Shown here piece by piece: positions 9,391-17,800 of a stretch of DNA of 64,000 nucleotides. The stretch's first letter is position 1; every line of letters begins with the position of its first letter. Source of the DNA: JACMLD01 sp044223995 (GTDB lineage: Bacteria > Bacteroidota > Bacteroidia > Chitinophagales > Chitinophagaceae); the NCBI GenBank assembly GCA_044223995.1, contig JBGALE010000004.1, positions 547,643-611,642 on the forward strand, read 5' to 3'. The position numbers and the translations under genes were made by a program. The notes beneath the pieces are model-generated. The model did no database searches. It was not told where the DNA came from and worked only from the letters and a program-made list of their open reading frames with translations.

Positions 9391-10323
9391 TTAGTGTTTT
9401 CGCAGGAGGTTGCCGGCAATGGCGCCAATTTCCATCATCCAGGCGATGCCGAGGTGAACCATCAGCCCACCCAGTATGGTTTGAGTGCGGTAAGCAATGA
9501 TGCCTAATAAAAGGCCGCCGAAGAAAGATGAGATGCACTCAAATAAGGGTTTGCCAAAATGGATGCTGCAATAGAATACGGCCATGGGTAAAATGGCGTC
9601 AGGTCCAACATACCGAACAAAGGCAAATACCAGGAAGCCCCGGAAAAACAGTTCAATGGTGACAAAATCGATACCATAGGAAATTTCATACAGCAGTTTT
9701 GTCCACCACACATGTGGTACAACGCCTTCCATAAATGCTACCTGTTTTACTTTGGGATATACCTGGAGAAACTGTGATTGGGTAGAAGCAAATGCAATCA
9801 GCGGTACCATGATTAACAGCATCATCAGGTATGGCTGCCATTTAAAATTGGTAGTAGTTAGCCCCCAGAAGGAACCGGTATTTTTTTCCGCCCACCAGAA
9901 AAGAAGCAGGGGTATGCAAACCAGTATCAGTCTTAGGGGCAGGTTGGTGACGATGCCTGCATATTTCCCCCAGGAGCCATCGATCATTTGTTGTATCCAG
10001 CCAGACAATCCGCCAAAGGCAACTTTCATGGCAAAAACGGCGGGAGCAATGAACAGCAATATCCAAAACATTTTTGGAGGAATATTATCCCGGTATTTTG
10101 TTACCATCAGCAAGAGGAAAGGGATAAGAAATGCAATGGCATATAAAGTATAGAAGCCTGCAAATTTTGCAAACCGGGAAGAAATATTGTAGAGCCACTT
10201 TGTTTCAATGCCCCACCTGTAGTTCAATACAATAAGGACTGTAATAAAACCTGCACAAAAAATCAGGAACCATTTATCGATGCTGCGGTAGAAATCCTGG
10301 ATATAAGAGATGAATGTATTCAT
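9391..10323 (-). CDS. CPBP family intramembrane protease-like protein
   Basis: A 310-residue polytopic membrane protein of the CPBP/Rce1/Abi family. The C-terminal half carries the diagnostic blocks: IELFFRGFL at residues 223-231, a His at 255, and GGLMVH with His290. The usual first motif is EExxxR. Here the first Glu is Ile223 while Glu224 and Arg228 remain, and the second motif has Tyr251 where Phe is common, so proteolytic activity is uncertain. It starts 26 bases after plsX on the same strand, so it is probably the last gene of the yceD-rpmF-plsX operon. Confidence 0.82.
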   Translation of the reverse strand: MNTFISYIQDFYRSIDKWFLIFCAGFITVLIVLNYRWGIETKWLYNISSRFAKFAGFYTLYAIAFLIPFLLLMVTKYRDNIPPKMFWILLFIAPAVFAMKVAFGGLSGWIQQMIDGSWGKYAGIVTNLPLRLILVCIPLLLFWWAEKNTGSFWGLTTTNFKWQPYLMMLLIMVPLIAFASTQSQFLQVYPKVKQVAFMEGVVPHVWWTKLLYEISYGIDFVTIELFFRGFLVFAFVRYVGPDAILPMAVFYCSIHFGKPLFECISSFFGGLLLGIIAYRTQTILGGLMVHLGIAWMMEIGAIAGNLLRKH

Positions 10324-10348
10324 GCCGGTTATGAGAACGGGAAGTTAC

Positions 10349-11293
10349 TCAATCACCTTTAAAGGAAGCTTTCATTTTTTCCATGAGGCCCGATTCAACC
10401 ATTTTAACTGCGAGCGCAATCATATTTTTAAAAGCTTTTCCCTGTGAAATACCGTGACCAATGATAACGGGCTTGGCTACCCCAAGAACGGGTGTGCCGC
10501 CATAGTTTTCAAAATTAAAACGGTCGAGATACTCATGCCGGATGTTCATGCGGTGGGTAACCTCGTATAAAGATTCGGCCAGTTTGAGAATAATATTGCC
10601 GGTAAAACCTTCGCAAACCATGACGTCTGCTTTATCAATGAGTACATCGCGGCCTTCCACGTTTCCAATGAAGTTGATCTTACTGTTGTCTTTTAGTAAG
10701 GGATAGGCAGCTTGTGCCAGAATATTTCCCTTACCCTCTTCTTCGCCCACGTTCATCAAACCAACTTTTGGGTTGTTGATGCCCAAAATATATTGTGCAT
10801 ATAGTGATCCTAGAAGGGCAAACTGGTTCAGGTTTTCTGGTTTGCAGTCGGCATTCAGGCCAACATCCAGCAGCAAACCTGTTTGACCGTTCTCCTTGGG
10901 GATGACAGTGGAAATAGTGGGACGCAATACGCCCTCAATCGCCTTGATGCTGTACATGGCGCCGACCAGCATGGCCCCGGTATTTCCGGCGCTGATAAAT
11001 GCATCAATCTTTTCCTTGGCCAGGTAATAAAACCCCAGCGCGATGGAAGATTGTTGTTTTTCCTTTAATGCTTTGGTGGGATGTTCGTGCATACCGATTA
11101 CCTGCGGGGCGTGAACAACGGTAACGGAAGCGGCGGGGATATTTAATTCGGATAGCAACGGATGAATCTGTGTTTCATCCCCGAATAAAAATACGTTTGC
11201 CGGAGCTCTATGTTCCGATAAAAATAACTGGAGACCATGAGCCGCTTCACGCGGTGCAAAATCTCCACCCATCATATCAAGACCGATATTCAT
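10349..11293 (-). CDS. plsX: Phosphate acyltransferase PlsX
   Basis: PlsX makes acyl-phosphate from acyl-ACP, the acyl donor for the first step of phospholipid synthesis. The N-terminus MNIGLDMMGGDFAPRE is the family signature, and FISAGNTGAML, LLDVGLNADCKPENL and the VCEGFTGN block follow. The protein is 314 residues from the ATG at 11293; an upstream TTG at 11302 is less likely. It lies directly behind rpmF and the yceD-like gene, the classic fatty acid and ribosome operon. fabH, which usually follows plsX, is replaced here by a CPBP gene. Confidence 0.96.
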   Translation of the reverse strand: MNIGLDMMGGDFAPREAAHGLQLFLSEHRAPANVFLFGDETQIHPLLSELNIPAASVTVVHAPQVIGMHEHPTKALKEKQQSSIALGFYYLAKEKIDAFISAGNTGAMLVGAMYSIKAIEGVLRPTISTVIPKENGQTGLLLDVGLNADCKPENLNQFALLGSLYAQYILGINNPKVGLMNVGEEEGKGNILAQAAYPLLKDNSKINFIGNVEGRDVLIDKADVMVCEGFTGNIILKLAESLYEVTHRMNIRHEYLDRFNFENYGGTPVLGVAKPVIIGHGISQGKAFKNMIALAVKMVESGLMEKMKASFKGD

Positions 11294-11328
11294 CTCCGGC
11301 AAGGTAAACTATGTAAGTGACGAATGAA

Positions 11329-11523
11329 TTACTTCTTTACGGGGGCTTGTTCTGCTACTACTTTTCCTTTGTAGTACAACTTTCCCTCACTCACATGCGC
11401 ACGGTGGCGAACATGCATTTCACCTGTTGTGCTGTCTTTGCTCAGCGTTATTTCACTAGCCTTGTAGTGTGTCCTGCGCTTTGCGCTACGCTGCTGAGAA
11501 TGACGTCTTTTCGGATTTGGCAT
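11329..11523 (-). CDS. rpmF: 50S ribosomal protein L32
   Basis: A 64-residue basic protein beginning MPNPKRRHSQQRSAKRR, the L32 signature. No cysteines are present, so this is the zinc-free form. It sits between the yceD-like gene (27-base gap) and plsX. Confidence 0.96.
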   Translation of the reverse strand: MPNPKRRHSQQRSAKRRTHYKASEITLSKDSTTGEMHVRHRAHVSEGKLYYKGKVVAEQAPVKK

Positions 11524-11550
11524 AACTCAACTTATTTATTAAATCAAAAA

Positions 11551-12099
11551 TCAATTGTCTAAATTCTTTTTCAGCTTTTCCAGTCCCTTCCAGATGCCGC
11601 TGTCACTGGAAGAAGTATTGCCCTCCATTTTCTTCAGCATTTCCAGCACATCTTTGTTGCAAAAATCACTGCCCATTTCTTCTTCACTGCACATGCGCTG
11701 CATGGGGATGCTGAGGTTGATGAACTCGTATATCCAATCCGCTACATGCAAATGGCTTTCGCCACGGCTGATATAATATACATCCGGATCTTCTTCCTGC
11801 TCATTCATGACTTCAGGCTCTTCCACCAATTTCACTACGATGTTGAATTCATCCCAAAGATGAACCGGCAGTGTTTTACTGCCGCAACGATCGCAGGTAA
11901 CTTCTACTTTTCCACCGATTTCAAATTTCAGCAGCATAAAGCCATTCTTCTTGTCGAGCGAAAGCTTCACACTGGCATCACAGTTTTTGAAATCCTGTTC
12001 CTGGTAAGCCTCAAAGAACTTGTCGTTTACCTGGTATTCGTACTCATGTACCCCCGGTTTCAAACCCACAAACGCTATATCAAAGTCCCGGCGACCCAT
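11551..12099 (-). CDS. yceD: DUF177 / YceD family protein
   Basis: YceD proteins accompany rpmF in most bacteria and are linked to 23S rRNA and L32 metabolism. The 182-residue protein contains the family's CDRCG motif near the middle (VEVTCDRCGSKTLPV) and an acidic stretch after it (EEPEVMNEQEEDPDVYY), then a second cysteine pair region (MCSEEEMGSDFC) that could complete a metal site. It begins MGRRDFDIAF. It is first in the operon with rpmF and plsX. Identity rests on both the motif and the gene order. Confidence 0.9.
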   Translation of the reverse strand: MGRRDFDIAFVGLKPGVHEYEYQVNDKFFEAYQEQDFKNCDASVKLSLDKKNGFMLLKFEIGGKVEVTCDRCGSKTLPVHLWDEFNIVVKLVEEPEVMNEQEEDPDVYYISRGESHLHVADWIYEFINLSIPMQRMCSEEEMGSDFCNKDVLEMLKKMEGNTSSSDSGIWKGLEKLKKNLDN

Positions 12100-12122
12100 G
12101 GCTATGAACTTTTAAAGGTTGG

Positions 12123-12130
12123 CAAAGGTA
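12123..12130 (-). promoter_or_regulatory. -7 promoter element of the yceD-rpmF-plsX operon
   Basis: On the minus strand the sequence reads TACCTTTG, matching TAnnTTTG, 24 bases before the yceD start codon. I see no matching TTTG 19 bases upstream. Confidence 0.5.
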
Positions 12131-12419
12131 GGGCAAAATAACTAATAAATACGCATTAAATCGAAAGAATTTATTGATACTATGGGGATAATACTTATTT
12201 GGAAGTCAGCATTTAAGCGCTTAAAGGGGAGCCGTCATATCATGCCGCTGTCGCCGGGAAGGTCATTTGAACTTTATAGGGGGTTGAGTGGTTGTCCTTC
12301 AGTGTGATGTCAATGGTTGAATCATAACATATTTTAATTTCTTTTTAATTGACAGATGTATGCAAGCCCTGCCGAAAGCCTATTTTTATTTTTGAACTTT
12401 GAACAAAAATCACGTCACT
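12131..12419. other. Intergenic region between divergent yceD and response regulator genes
   Basis: AT-rich spacer holding the upstream parts of two divergent promoters. No ORF or RNA gene is supported. A TATTTTTATTTTTG stretch around 12381-12394 may be the promoter of the response regulator gene. Confidence 0.5.
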
Positions 12420-13106
12420 ATGGAGGAAACAAGAATATTGCTGGTGGAAGATGAGAAGAAAATTGCCGAAGCATTAAAAAAGGGGCTTTCAGAAAATCAG
12501 TACCAGGTGGAGGTAGCTTATGACGGCCTGGTGGGCAAAAAATTATTCCAAACCTATCCGTTCGACCTGGCCATCCTGGATATCAACCTGCCTGGCATGA
12601 CAGGCTATGAGCTTTGCAAGGAAATGCGCAACCGAAACCAGCAGATACCAATCATGATGCTGACTGCACTGAACTCCATCGACGACAAAATAGAGGGTTT
12701 TGACTGTGGCGCGGACGACTATGTGGTGAAGCCATTTGATTTTAAAGAATTGCTGGTGCGCATCAGGGCACTCCTGAAACGGTTGCGGCAAAATGTGCCT
12801 GTAGGGAATATATTAAAAGTTGCAGATCTCGTCATGAACCTTGACAGCAAGGAAGTGACCCGTGACGGAAACCCTATTTCGCTTACGGCAAAGGAATTCC
12901 AGTTGCTCGAGTACCTCGTAAAGAATAAGAGTAAAGTTGTTTCGCGCGCCGATATAGCTTTAAATGTCTGGGATATCGATTTCGATACTAAAACAAACGT
13001 GATAGATGTTTATGTAACTTTCCTTCGCAAAAAAGTAGACCGTGATTTCCCCAACAAACTGATACATACACAGGTGGGCATGGGCTATATTTTGAAAGAG
13101 TCCTGA
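12420..13106 (+). CDS. OmpR-family response regulator
   Basis: A 228-residue transcription factor with an N-terminal receiver domain and a C-terminal winged helix. The acidic pocket is in LLVEDE, the phospho-acceptor is Asp54 (AILDINLPGMTG), and the conserved lysine is in VVKPFDF at residue 104. The C-terminal half (SLTAKEFQLLEYL, then DVYVTFLRKK and TQVGMGY) is typical of OmpR/PhoB DNA-binding domains. The ATG at 12420 is chosen over an upstream in-frame TTG at 12399. The histidine kinase follows after one base, so the two form one two-component operon. Confidence 0.94.
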   Translation: MEETRILLVEDEKKIAEALKKGLSENQYQVEVAYDGLVGKKLFQTYPFDLAILDINLPGMTGYELCKEMRNRNQQIPIMMLTALNSIDDKIEGFDCGADDYVVKPFDFKELLVRIRALLKRLRQNVPVGNILKVADLVMNLDSKEVTRDGNPISLTAKEFQLLEYLVKNKSKVVSRADIALNVWDIDFDTKTNVIDVYVTFLRKKVDRDFPNKLIHTQVGMGYILKES

Positions 13107-13107
13107 C

Positions 13108-14484
13108 ATGAATATACGTTTTAAGATAACACTCCTGTTTACCCTGGTGGTGACGGGCATCCTGTCATTGATTGGATATTTCGTTTTTTACTTTGCTGAA
13201 TTGAACCGTGCAGAAAGCTTCCGGCTTCGTTTGAAGGGCGGTGCTGTTAACCGTGCGCGTCAATTTGTAGTGTTTCGCGAAAAAGTGCGTTCCCTCGACA
13301 GCACGTCGGTTGGTATCATTGCAAAGAGGTTTTATGAAATATACAATTACAAGGGAGAAAATGTATACGAATACTACAGTCCTACGATGACGCATGTAAA
13401 AGTCGATCAGGATCGTTTGAATGATATCATGAACAGGGGAGAGATTTTTTTTAATATAGGAGATGTTGCTGCCTGTGGCATTGCGTACAGGGATGCTTCC
13501 AATTCACTGGTCGTTATATTTGGCGGATATGATGAAGATGGTAAAAACAGGATAAAGGATTTGCAGAATATATTGCTGCTCTCATTGCTGGCAGGTGTGC
13601 TGGTAACATTGGTGGTAGGTTTTGTATTTTCATCCCAGTTGGTCAGGCCCATTAACCGTATTATCCGTGAAGTAAATGAAATATCATCCCATAACCTGTC
13701 GCACCGCATATACGCCGGCGAAGGGCAAGATGAATTGTCCCGGCTGGCCAATACATTCAATGAATTATTAAACCGTTTGCAGGAATCATTCAATATTCAA
13801 AGAAGGTTTATTTCAAATGCTTCACACGAATTATCGACGCCGCTTACATCCATTTCAAGCCAGTTGCAGGTAACCCTTCACAAGGATCGCTCCTCGGAAG
13901 AATACCAGCGGGTTTTGCAATCTATACAGGAAGATGTGGAACAAATGAACCAGTTGACCAAGAGCCTGCTCGAGATTGCTAAAACCGGTTATGAAGGTGG
14001 CATTGAATTGAAAGAGGTAAGAATTGATGAAATCATGTTTAAAGTGGTGACAGATGTAAAAAAGCTAAATGCTGCTTACAGGGTAGAACTGGAATTTGGT
14101 GATTTGCCCGATGATGATAAAGAGTGCCTCGCCTTTGGAAATGTTGATCTCCTCTACAGTGCTTTAAAAAATATTGCCGAGAATGGTTGTAAATACTCTC
14201 CCAATAAGCAGGCGGAAGTTTATCTTTCTTTCAGGAACAAACAAATCATTATTGAAATCAAAAACCAGGGAGATGTAATAGCAGAAGAAGAACTCGAACA
14301 TATTTTTCACCCGTTTTACCGCTCAGCCAATAGTGCCGAAACAAAAGGTTTTGGATTGGGGCTTGCCCTTGCCAAACGAATAATTTCTCTGCACAAAGGC
14401 ACTATTAAAGTGGTTTCCGGTGTACAAACGGGGACCGTATTCACCATTATTTTACCATCACTCAGCACTTATTATCCACACTAA
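13108..14484 (+). CDS. Sensor histidine kinase (HAMP, HisKA, HATPase)
   Basis: Membrane sensor kinase partner of the preceding regulator, 458 residues. A first membrane segment at residues 7-30, an extracytoplasmic sensor of about 120 residues, a second segment at 155-177, and a HAMP domain around 178-230 (SQLVRPINRII). The phospho-accepting His240 lies in SNASHELSTPLTS. ATP-binding boxes follow: NIAENGCKYSP (N box) and KGFGLGLALAKRI (G box). The signal sensed cannot be read. The neighbourhood (glycosyltransferase, Usp) suggests a stress or osmotic response, which is inference. Confidence 0.94.
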   Translation: MNIRFKITLLFTLVVTGILSLIGYFVFYFAELNRAESFRLRLKGGAVNRARQFVVFREKVRSLDSTSVGIIAKRFYEIYNYKGENVYEYYSPTMTHVKVDQDRLNDIMNRGEIFFNIGDVAACGIAYRDASNSLVVIFGGYDEDGKNRIKDLQNILLLSLLAGVLVTLVVGFVFSSQLVRPINRIIREVNEISSHNLSHRIYAGEGQDELSRLANTFNELLNRLQESFNIQRRFISNASHELSTPLTSISSQLQVTLHKDRSSEEYQRVLQSIQEDVEQMNQLTKSLLEIAKTGYEGGIELKEVRIDEIMFKVVTDVKKLNAAYRVELEFGDLPDDDKECLAFGNVDLLYSALKNIAENGCKYSPNKQAEVYLSFRNKQIIIEIKNQGDVIAEEELEHIFHPFYRSANSAETKGFGLGLALAKRIISLHKGTIKVVSGVQTGTVFTIILPSLSTYYPH

Positions 14485-14607
14485 GTAATATTTAATTCCC
14501 TTTTAATTTGAGTTTAATCCCGTTTTAAGCATTGGAAATCATATTTGTACACAGCATGTTGTAGATTTTCATGCAAAGGTGGTTTTAGTTGCATTTTTTC
14601 AAAGGGT

Positions 14608-14645
14608 AAAAGGGTGTATGATTTTTGTTATACACCCTTTTTTAT
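14608..14645. terminator. Intrinsic terminator after the two-component operon
   Basis: A 12-bp perfect stem (AAAAGGGTGTAT at 14608-14619 with ATACACCCTTTT at 14630-14641), a 10-base loop and a T-rich tail. The A-rich 5' flank would allow function in both directions. Confidence 0.85.
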
Positions 14646-14679
14646 TTCCATTTTTCCGAAAAACTTAAACTGGCAACCT

Positions 14680-16053
14680 ATGATCACAGTAATTATTCCT
14701 GCACTGAATGAAGAAAAAACAGTTGGCGCCGTCGTCAGGTTTTGCCGGCAGCATTCCCATGTTTCGGAAATAATTGTAGTTGATGATAATTCTGAAGATA
14801 ATACGGTAGCTGAAGCTGAAAATGCCGGTGCTAAAGTATTAATCAGCTATAAGCGTGGTAAAGGTATTTCCATGAAAGAAGGAATTGCTGCCGCCACCAA
14901 CGACATCATTGTTTTTCTTGATGCCGATATTGAAAATTATCCAAAGGCGACCATTCCGTTGCTGACGCAGCCGATATTACATGGCGGATACGATTTTGTC
15001 AAATCGACATTTTTAAGAAATGCCGGGCGGGTGACAGAGATTATGGCCAAGCCATTGCTGAGTATTTTTTACCCGGAGCTGCTGGAATTTTCACAACCAC
15101 TCAGTGGCATGATTGCCGGCCGGAAAAGTTTTTTCAACAAGATCGATTTTTTTAATGACTATGGTGTTGATATTGGTATTTTGATCGACATGTATCTCAT
15201 GCAGGCAAGAATGAAAGAAGTATCCATCGGGTATATTGAAAACAAGAGCAAGGCCTGGACAGCGTTGGGTAAAATGAGTATGGAAGTGGCAAGGGCCATC
15301 ACGGTAAAAGCATTGCAGCACAGGAAGGACCTGGTGAATACGTATACGTCCGAAACTTTTCATGCCATAGCACACAGTATTGGTTCCCTGATTCACCGGG
15401 ACCAAAAAAAGGACAAGATCGTGGTTCTGGATATGAACAGCGTAATACTGGAAGAAAATTTTCTCGACAGTTGTGCAGTAGAGTATGGATTTAAAGAAAA
15501 GCTTGATGTACTTCGAATGGAGGAAAAGGATATTGTTGCTTTTGTAAAAAGGGCGGCACTGTTTTTAAAAGGCATTCCAATATCCAGGCTGCTTGCCATC
15601 GCGGGGAATATTGCTATTGATAAAGCGGTGACCGACGCTATAAAGACGATGAAACAACAGGGATATATTGTCGGGATACTGACCAGCGATTACCAACTGG
15701 TAGCAAATTATATTAAAAGTAAAATTGATGCTGACTTTGCAATTGGTAACCAGTTGGAACATTTTGAAGGAAAGGTTACCGGTGAAGTGCAGGTGCCGTC
15801 CTGCTTTTATCCGACTGCCGAAAGCCGCTGCAACCATAGTGTTTGCAATACCAATGTGCTTCTGTATCTCTGCGATCAATACCAGGTCGATTTCCGCAAT
15901 TGTACAGTTGTGGGCGATATCCAGCAGAACAGTTGTATCATGGAACAAGCTGGCAATGGTCCCGCTTTTTATACAAAAGAAGGGTTTCTATTCTCATTTG
16001 CCCATCATGTGCAGCTTCCAACTATCAACAATGATTGGCTGAATTATACATAG
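14680..16053 (+). CDS. GpgS-like glycosyltransferase (GT81/GT2) fused to a degenerate HAD domain
   Basis: A 457-residue protein with two domains. Residues 1-235 resemble glucosyl-3-phosphoglycerate synthases: VIIPALNEEKTVG at the start, VVDDNSEDNT, KRGKG, FLDADIENYP near residue 82, then VKSTFLRNAGRVTEIMAKPLL and YGVDIGILID. Residues 245-445 resemble SerB-type HAD phosphatases: LDMNSV with Asp251, GILTSDYQLVANY, GKVTGEV and VVGDIQQN with Asp413. The second aspartate of motif I is Asn253 and the motif IV GDGAND is degraded, so phosphatase activity is doubtful. The ATG at 14680 is chosen because the upstream reading runs through a terminator. Likely product is a glycosylated phosphoglycerate or similar compatible solute (inference). 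Confidence 0.82.
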   Translation: MITVIIPALNEEKTVGAVVRFCRQHSHVSEIIVVDDNSEDNTVAEAENAGAKVLISYKRGKGISMKEGIAAATNDIIVFLDADIENYPKATIPLLTQPILHGGYDFVKSTFLRNAGRVTEIMAKPLLSIFYPELLEFSQPLSGMIAGRKSFFNKIDFFNDYGVDIGILIDMYLMQARMKEVSIGYIENKSKAWTALGKMSMEVARAITVKALQHRKDLVNTYTSETFHAIAHSIGSLIHRDQKKDKIVVLDMNSVILEENFLDSCAVEYGFKEKLDVLRMEEKDIVAFVKRAALFLKGIPISRLLAIAGNIAIDKAVTDAIKTMKQQGYIVGILTSDYQLVANYIKSKIDADFAIGNQLEHFEGKVTGEVQVPSCFYPTAESRCNHSVCNTNVLLYLCDQYQVDFRNCTVVGDIQQNSCIMEQAGNGPAFYTKEGFLFSFAHHVQLPTINNDWLNYT

Positions 16054-16148
16054 CCTTCGGTTAACTTATTATTTTAATTGTCATTTAATCCGTAATTAAT
16101 TAGCCTTTAATACGCTGTTGGTATTTTCCGGCAAAGTTATTACTGCTC

Positions 16149-17018
16149 ATGATGATGAAAAGACTCTTCAGCAACATCCTTCTTGCACTACATAACTCCA
16201 CACCCAATAAAAGTGTACTGATAGACGAGGCGTTGGAACTGTCTGGTTCATTGGGTTGTAACCTTCATATTTTATACATCGACGACTCGAAACAACTTAG
16301 CTGGGATAAATTCAGATTATTATCCCTGTTTGATCAGGAAACAGATAATGATTTTGAAGAACAGGTTAGCAACAGGATTGAATTTTACAGGAAGCAATTA
16401 CCCGCTACCTGTTTTTTTTATTATTCATCTGCAAAAGGACCCGTAGAAGATACCACGATTAATTACACCATCAGGAATCATATTGATCTCATCATGTTTG
16501 GTGAACTCTCTGATATTTATTTCCCAATTCCGTCGTTCCGCACTCTTAATATCAACAGGCTTTCAAAGAAAGTCAGGTGCCCGATACTCACACTGCAGGC
16601 CGCTACCAGTTTCAGTAAAGTGAGGAATATTGTCATGCCGGTTAGTGATTACCTGCCTGTGCGCAAGCTCATGTTTGCTTCTTATATCGCCAGGAAATAC
16701 AATAGCTGCCTGCACCTCGTCGGACAATCAAAGCGCGATGAAGACAATGCTGCGGAGAAAAGCAATCTCTCCCTGTTAGAAGCGTACAGGTTATTGAAAG
16801 AAAATACCGGGCTGATGATAGAATGCAAAACAATAGCTGGTCACAACCTGGCTGACATTACCTGGCAGTATGCAAAAAAAGTAAAGGCGGATTTAATTGT
16901 GATCAATACAGGAAGTGAATCGTTGTTGTCTGGAATGGTGAACAGGTTGTTTTCCGGTTTTATATACTACCGTTCAAAGATACCGGTCATGACTGTAGCT
17001 GGCAGGCTGACCTTTTAA
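16149..17018 (+). CDS. Universal stress protein with tandem Usp domains
   Basis: A 289-residue cytoplasmic protein made of two alpha/beta Usp modules. The first (about residues 5-155) opens with NILLALHNSTPNKSVLIDEA; the second (about 165-289) opens with VRNIVMPVSDYLPVRKLMFA and ends with ADLIVINTGSESLLSG and KIPVMTVAG. The usual GxxGxxxxxxxxG nucleotide signature is not obvious in the second module, so ATP binding is uncertain. It lies 95 bases after the GpgS-like gene, consistent with a stress cluster behind the two-component system. Confidence 0.85.
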   Translation: MMMKRLFSNILLALHNSTPNKSVLIDEALELSGSLGCNLHILYIDDSKQLSWDKFRLLSLFDQETDNDFEEQVSNRIEFYRKQLPATCFFYYSSAKGPVEDTTINYTIRNHIDLIMFGELSDIYFPIPSFRTLNINRLSKKVRCPILTLQAATSFSKVRNIVMPVSDYLPVRKLMFASYIARKYNSCLHLVGQSKRDEDNAAEKSNLSLLEAYRLLKENTGLMIECKTIAGHNLADITWQYAKKVKADLIVINTGSESLLSGMVNRLFSGFIYYRSKIPVMTVAGRLTF

Positions 17019-17073
17019 ATAGTTTAAGAATGTGTATTTGTGTTTTTTTAAAAAGCAGCAGTTTTTAAGTGCT

Positions 17074-17104
17074 AAAGGCCCTTGTTTCTACAAGGGCTTT
17101 TTTA
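17074..17104. terminator. Terminator between the Usp gene and the facing LytTR gene
   Basis: GCCCTTG (17078-17084) and CAAGGGC (17091-17097) with a 6-base loop, flanked by A and T runs. The stem and tail overlap the last bases of the LytTR gene, so both converging transcripts can end here. Confidence 0.85.
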
Positions 17105-17800
17105 TGAAGTTCTCTTATCCATTACTTTAAAAAATTCATCAGCATAACTAACACCAACCGGAATTTCCTTTCCGGCAATTTCGATTCTTTTGGCGCCCAC
17201 TTTTTCAATTTTGCCAAGCGGCACGATATACGAACGGTGTATACGTATGAATTCCTGCGCCGGAAGTTTTTCAGAGATGGCTTTCAGGCTCATCAGTGTG
17301 AGGATGGATTTGTTTCCGGACAGGTAAATACGAATATAATCATCCAGACCTTCCACGTACAGCACATCTTTTAAATTTATTTTCACCAGTTGATAATCAG
17401 ATTTCACAAATATGGAAGTCAGTTGTATTTCCTGCGCTTTTATAAAATCATTGTACTCCCTGGCCTTGTACACGGATTTTAAAAACCGGTCGTATTCAAA
17501 CGGTTTCAGTAAATAATCAATGGCATTGACATTAAAACCCTCTACCGCATACTGGCTAAATGCAGTGGTAAAAACCACCATCGGTTTATATGCCAGCGAT
17601 CCGTAAAACTGCAATCCGCTGATATCTGGCATTTGTATATCGAGAAAGAGTAAATCAATTTTCTCCGTTTCAATTGTTTCCCTGGCTTCCAGGGCATCCG
17701 TGTAAGCGCCTGCCAGTTGAAGAAAGGATACTTTTCCAATGTATTCCTTCAGCAATTGCAGCGCCAGTGGTTCATCGTCTATAGCTATGCAGCGTATCAT
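17102..17800 (-). CDS. LytTR-family response regulator
   Basis: A 232-residue transcriptional regulator with a receiver domain (IAIDDEPLALQLL at the start, phospho-acceptor Asp54 in LFLDIQMPDISG, Lys in LLKPF) and a C-terminal LytTR DNA-binding domain from about residue 125 (FVKSDYQLVKI, VEGLDDYIRI, FIRIHRSYIV). The start codon overlaps the stop of the upstream histidine kinase by four bases, showing tight translational coupling. Typical Bacteroidota LytTR/LytS-like pair; target genes are unknown. Confidence 0.94.
   Translation of the reverse strand: MIRCIAIDDEPLALQLLKEYIGKVSFLQLAGAYTDALEARETIETEKIDLLFLDIQMPDISGLQFYGSLAYKPMVVFTTAFSQYAVEGFNVNAIDYLLKPFEYDRFLKSVYKAREYNDFIKAQEIQLTSIFVKSDYQLVKINLKDVLYVEGLDDYIRIYLSGNKSILTLMSLKAISEKLPAQEFIRIHRSYIVPLGKIEKVGAKRIEIAGKEIPVGVSYADEFFKVMDKRTS

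Noticed and set aside
12131..12419. tRNA or riboswitch in the spacer between yceD and the response regulator
   Set aside because: No cloverleaf pairing or known aptamer core could be found by eye.
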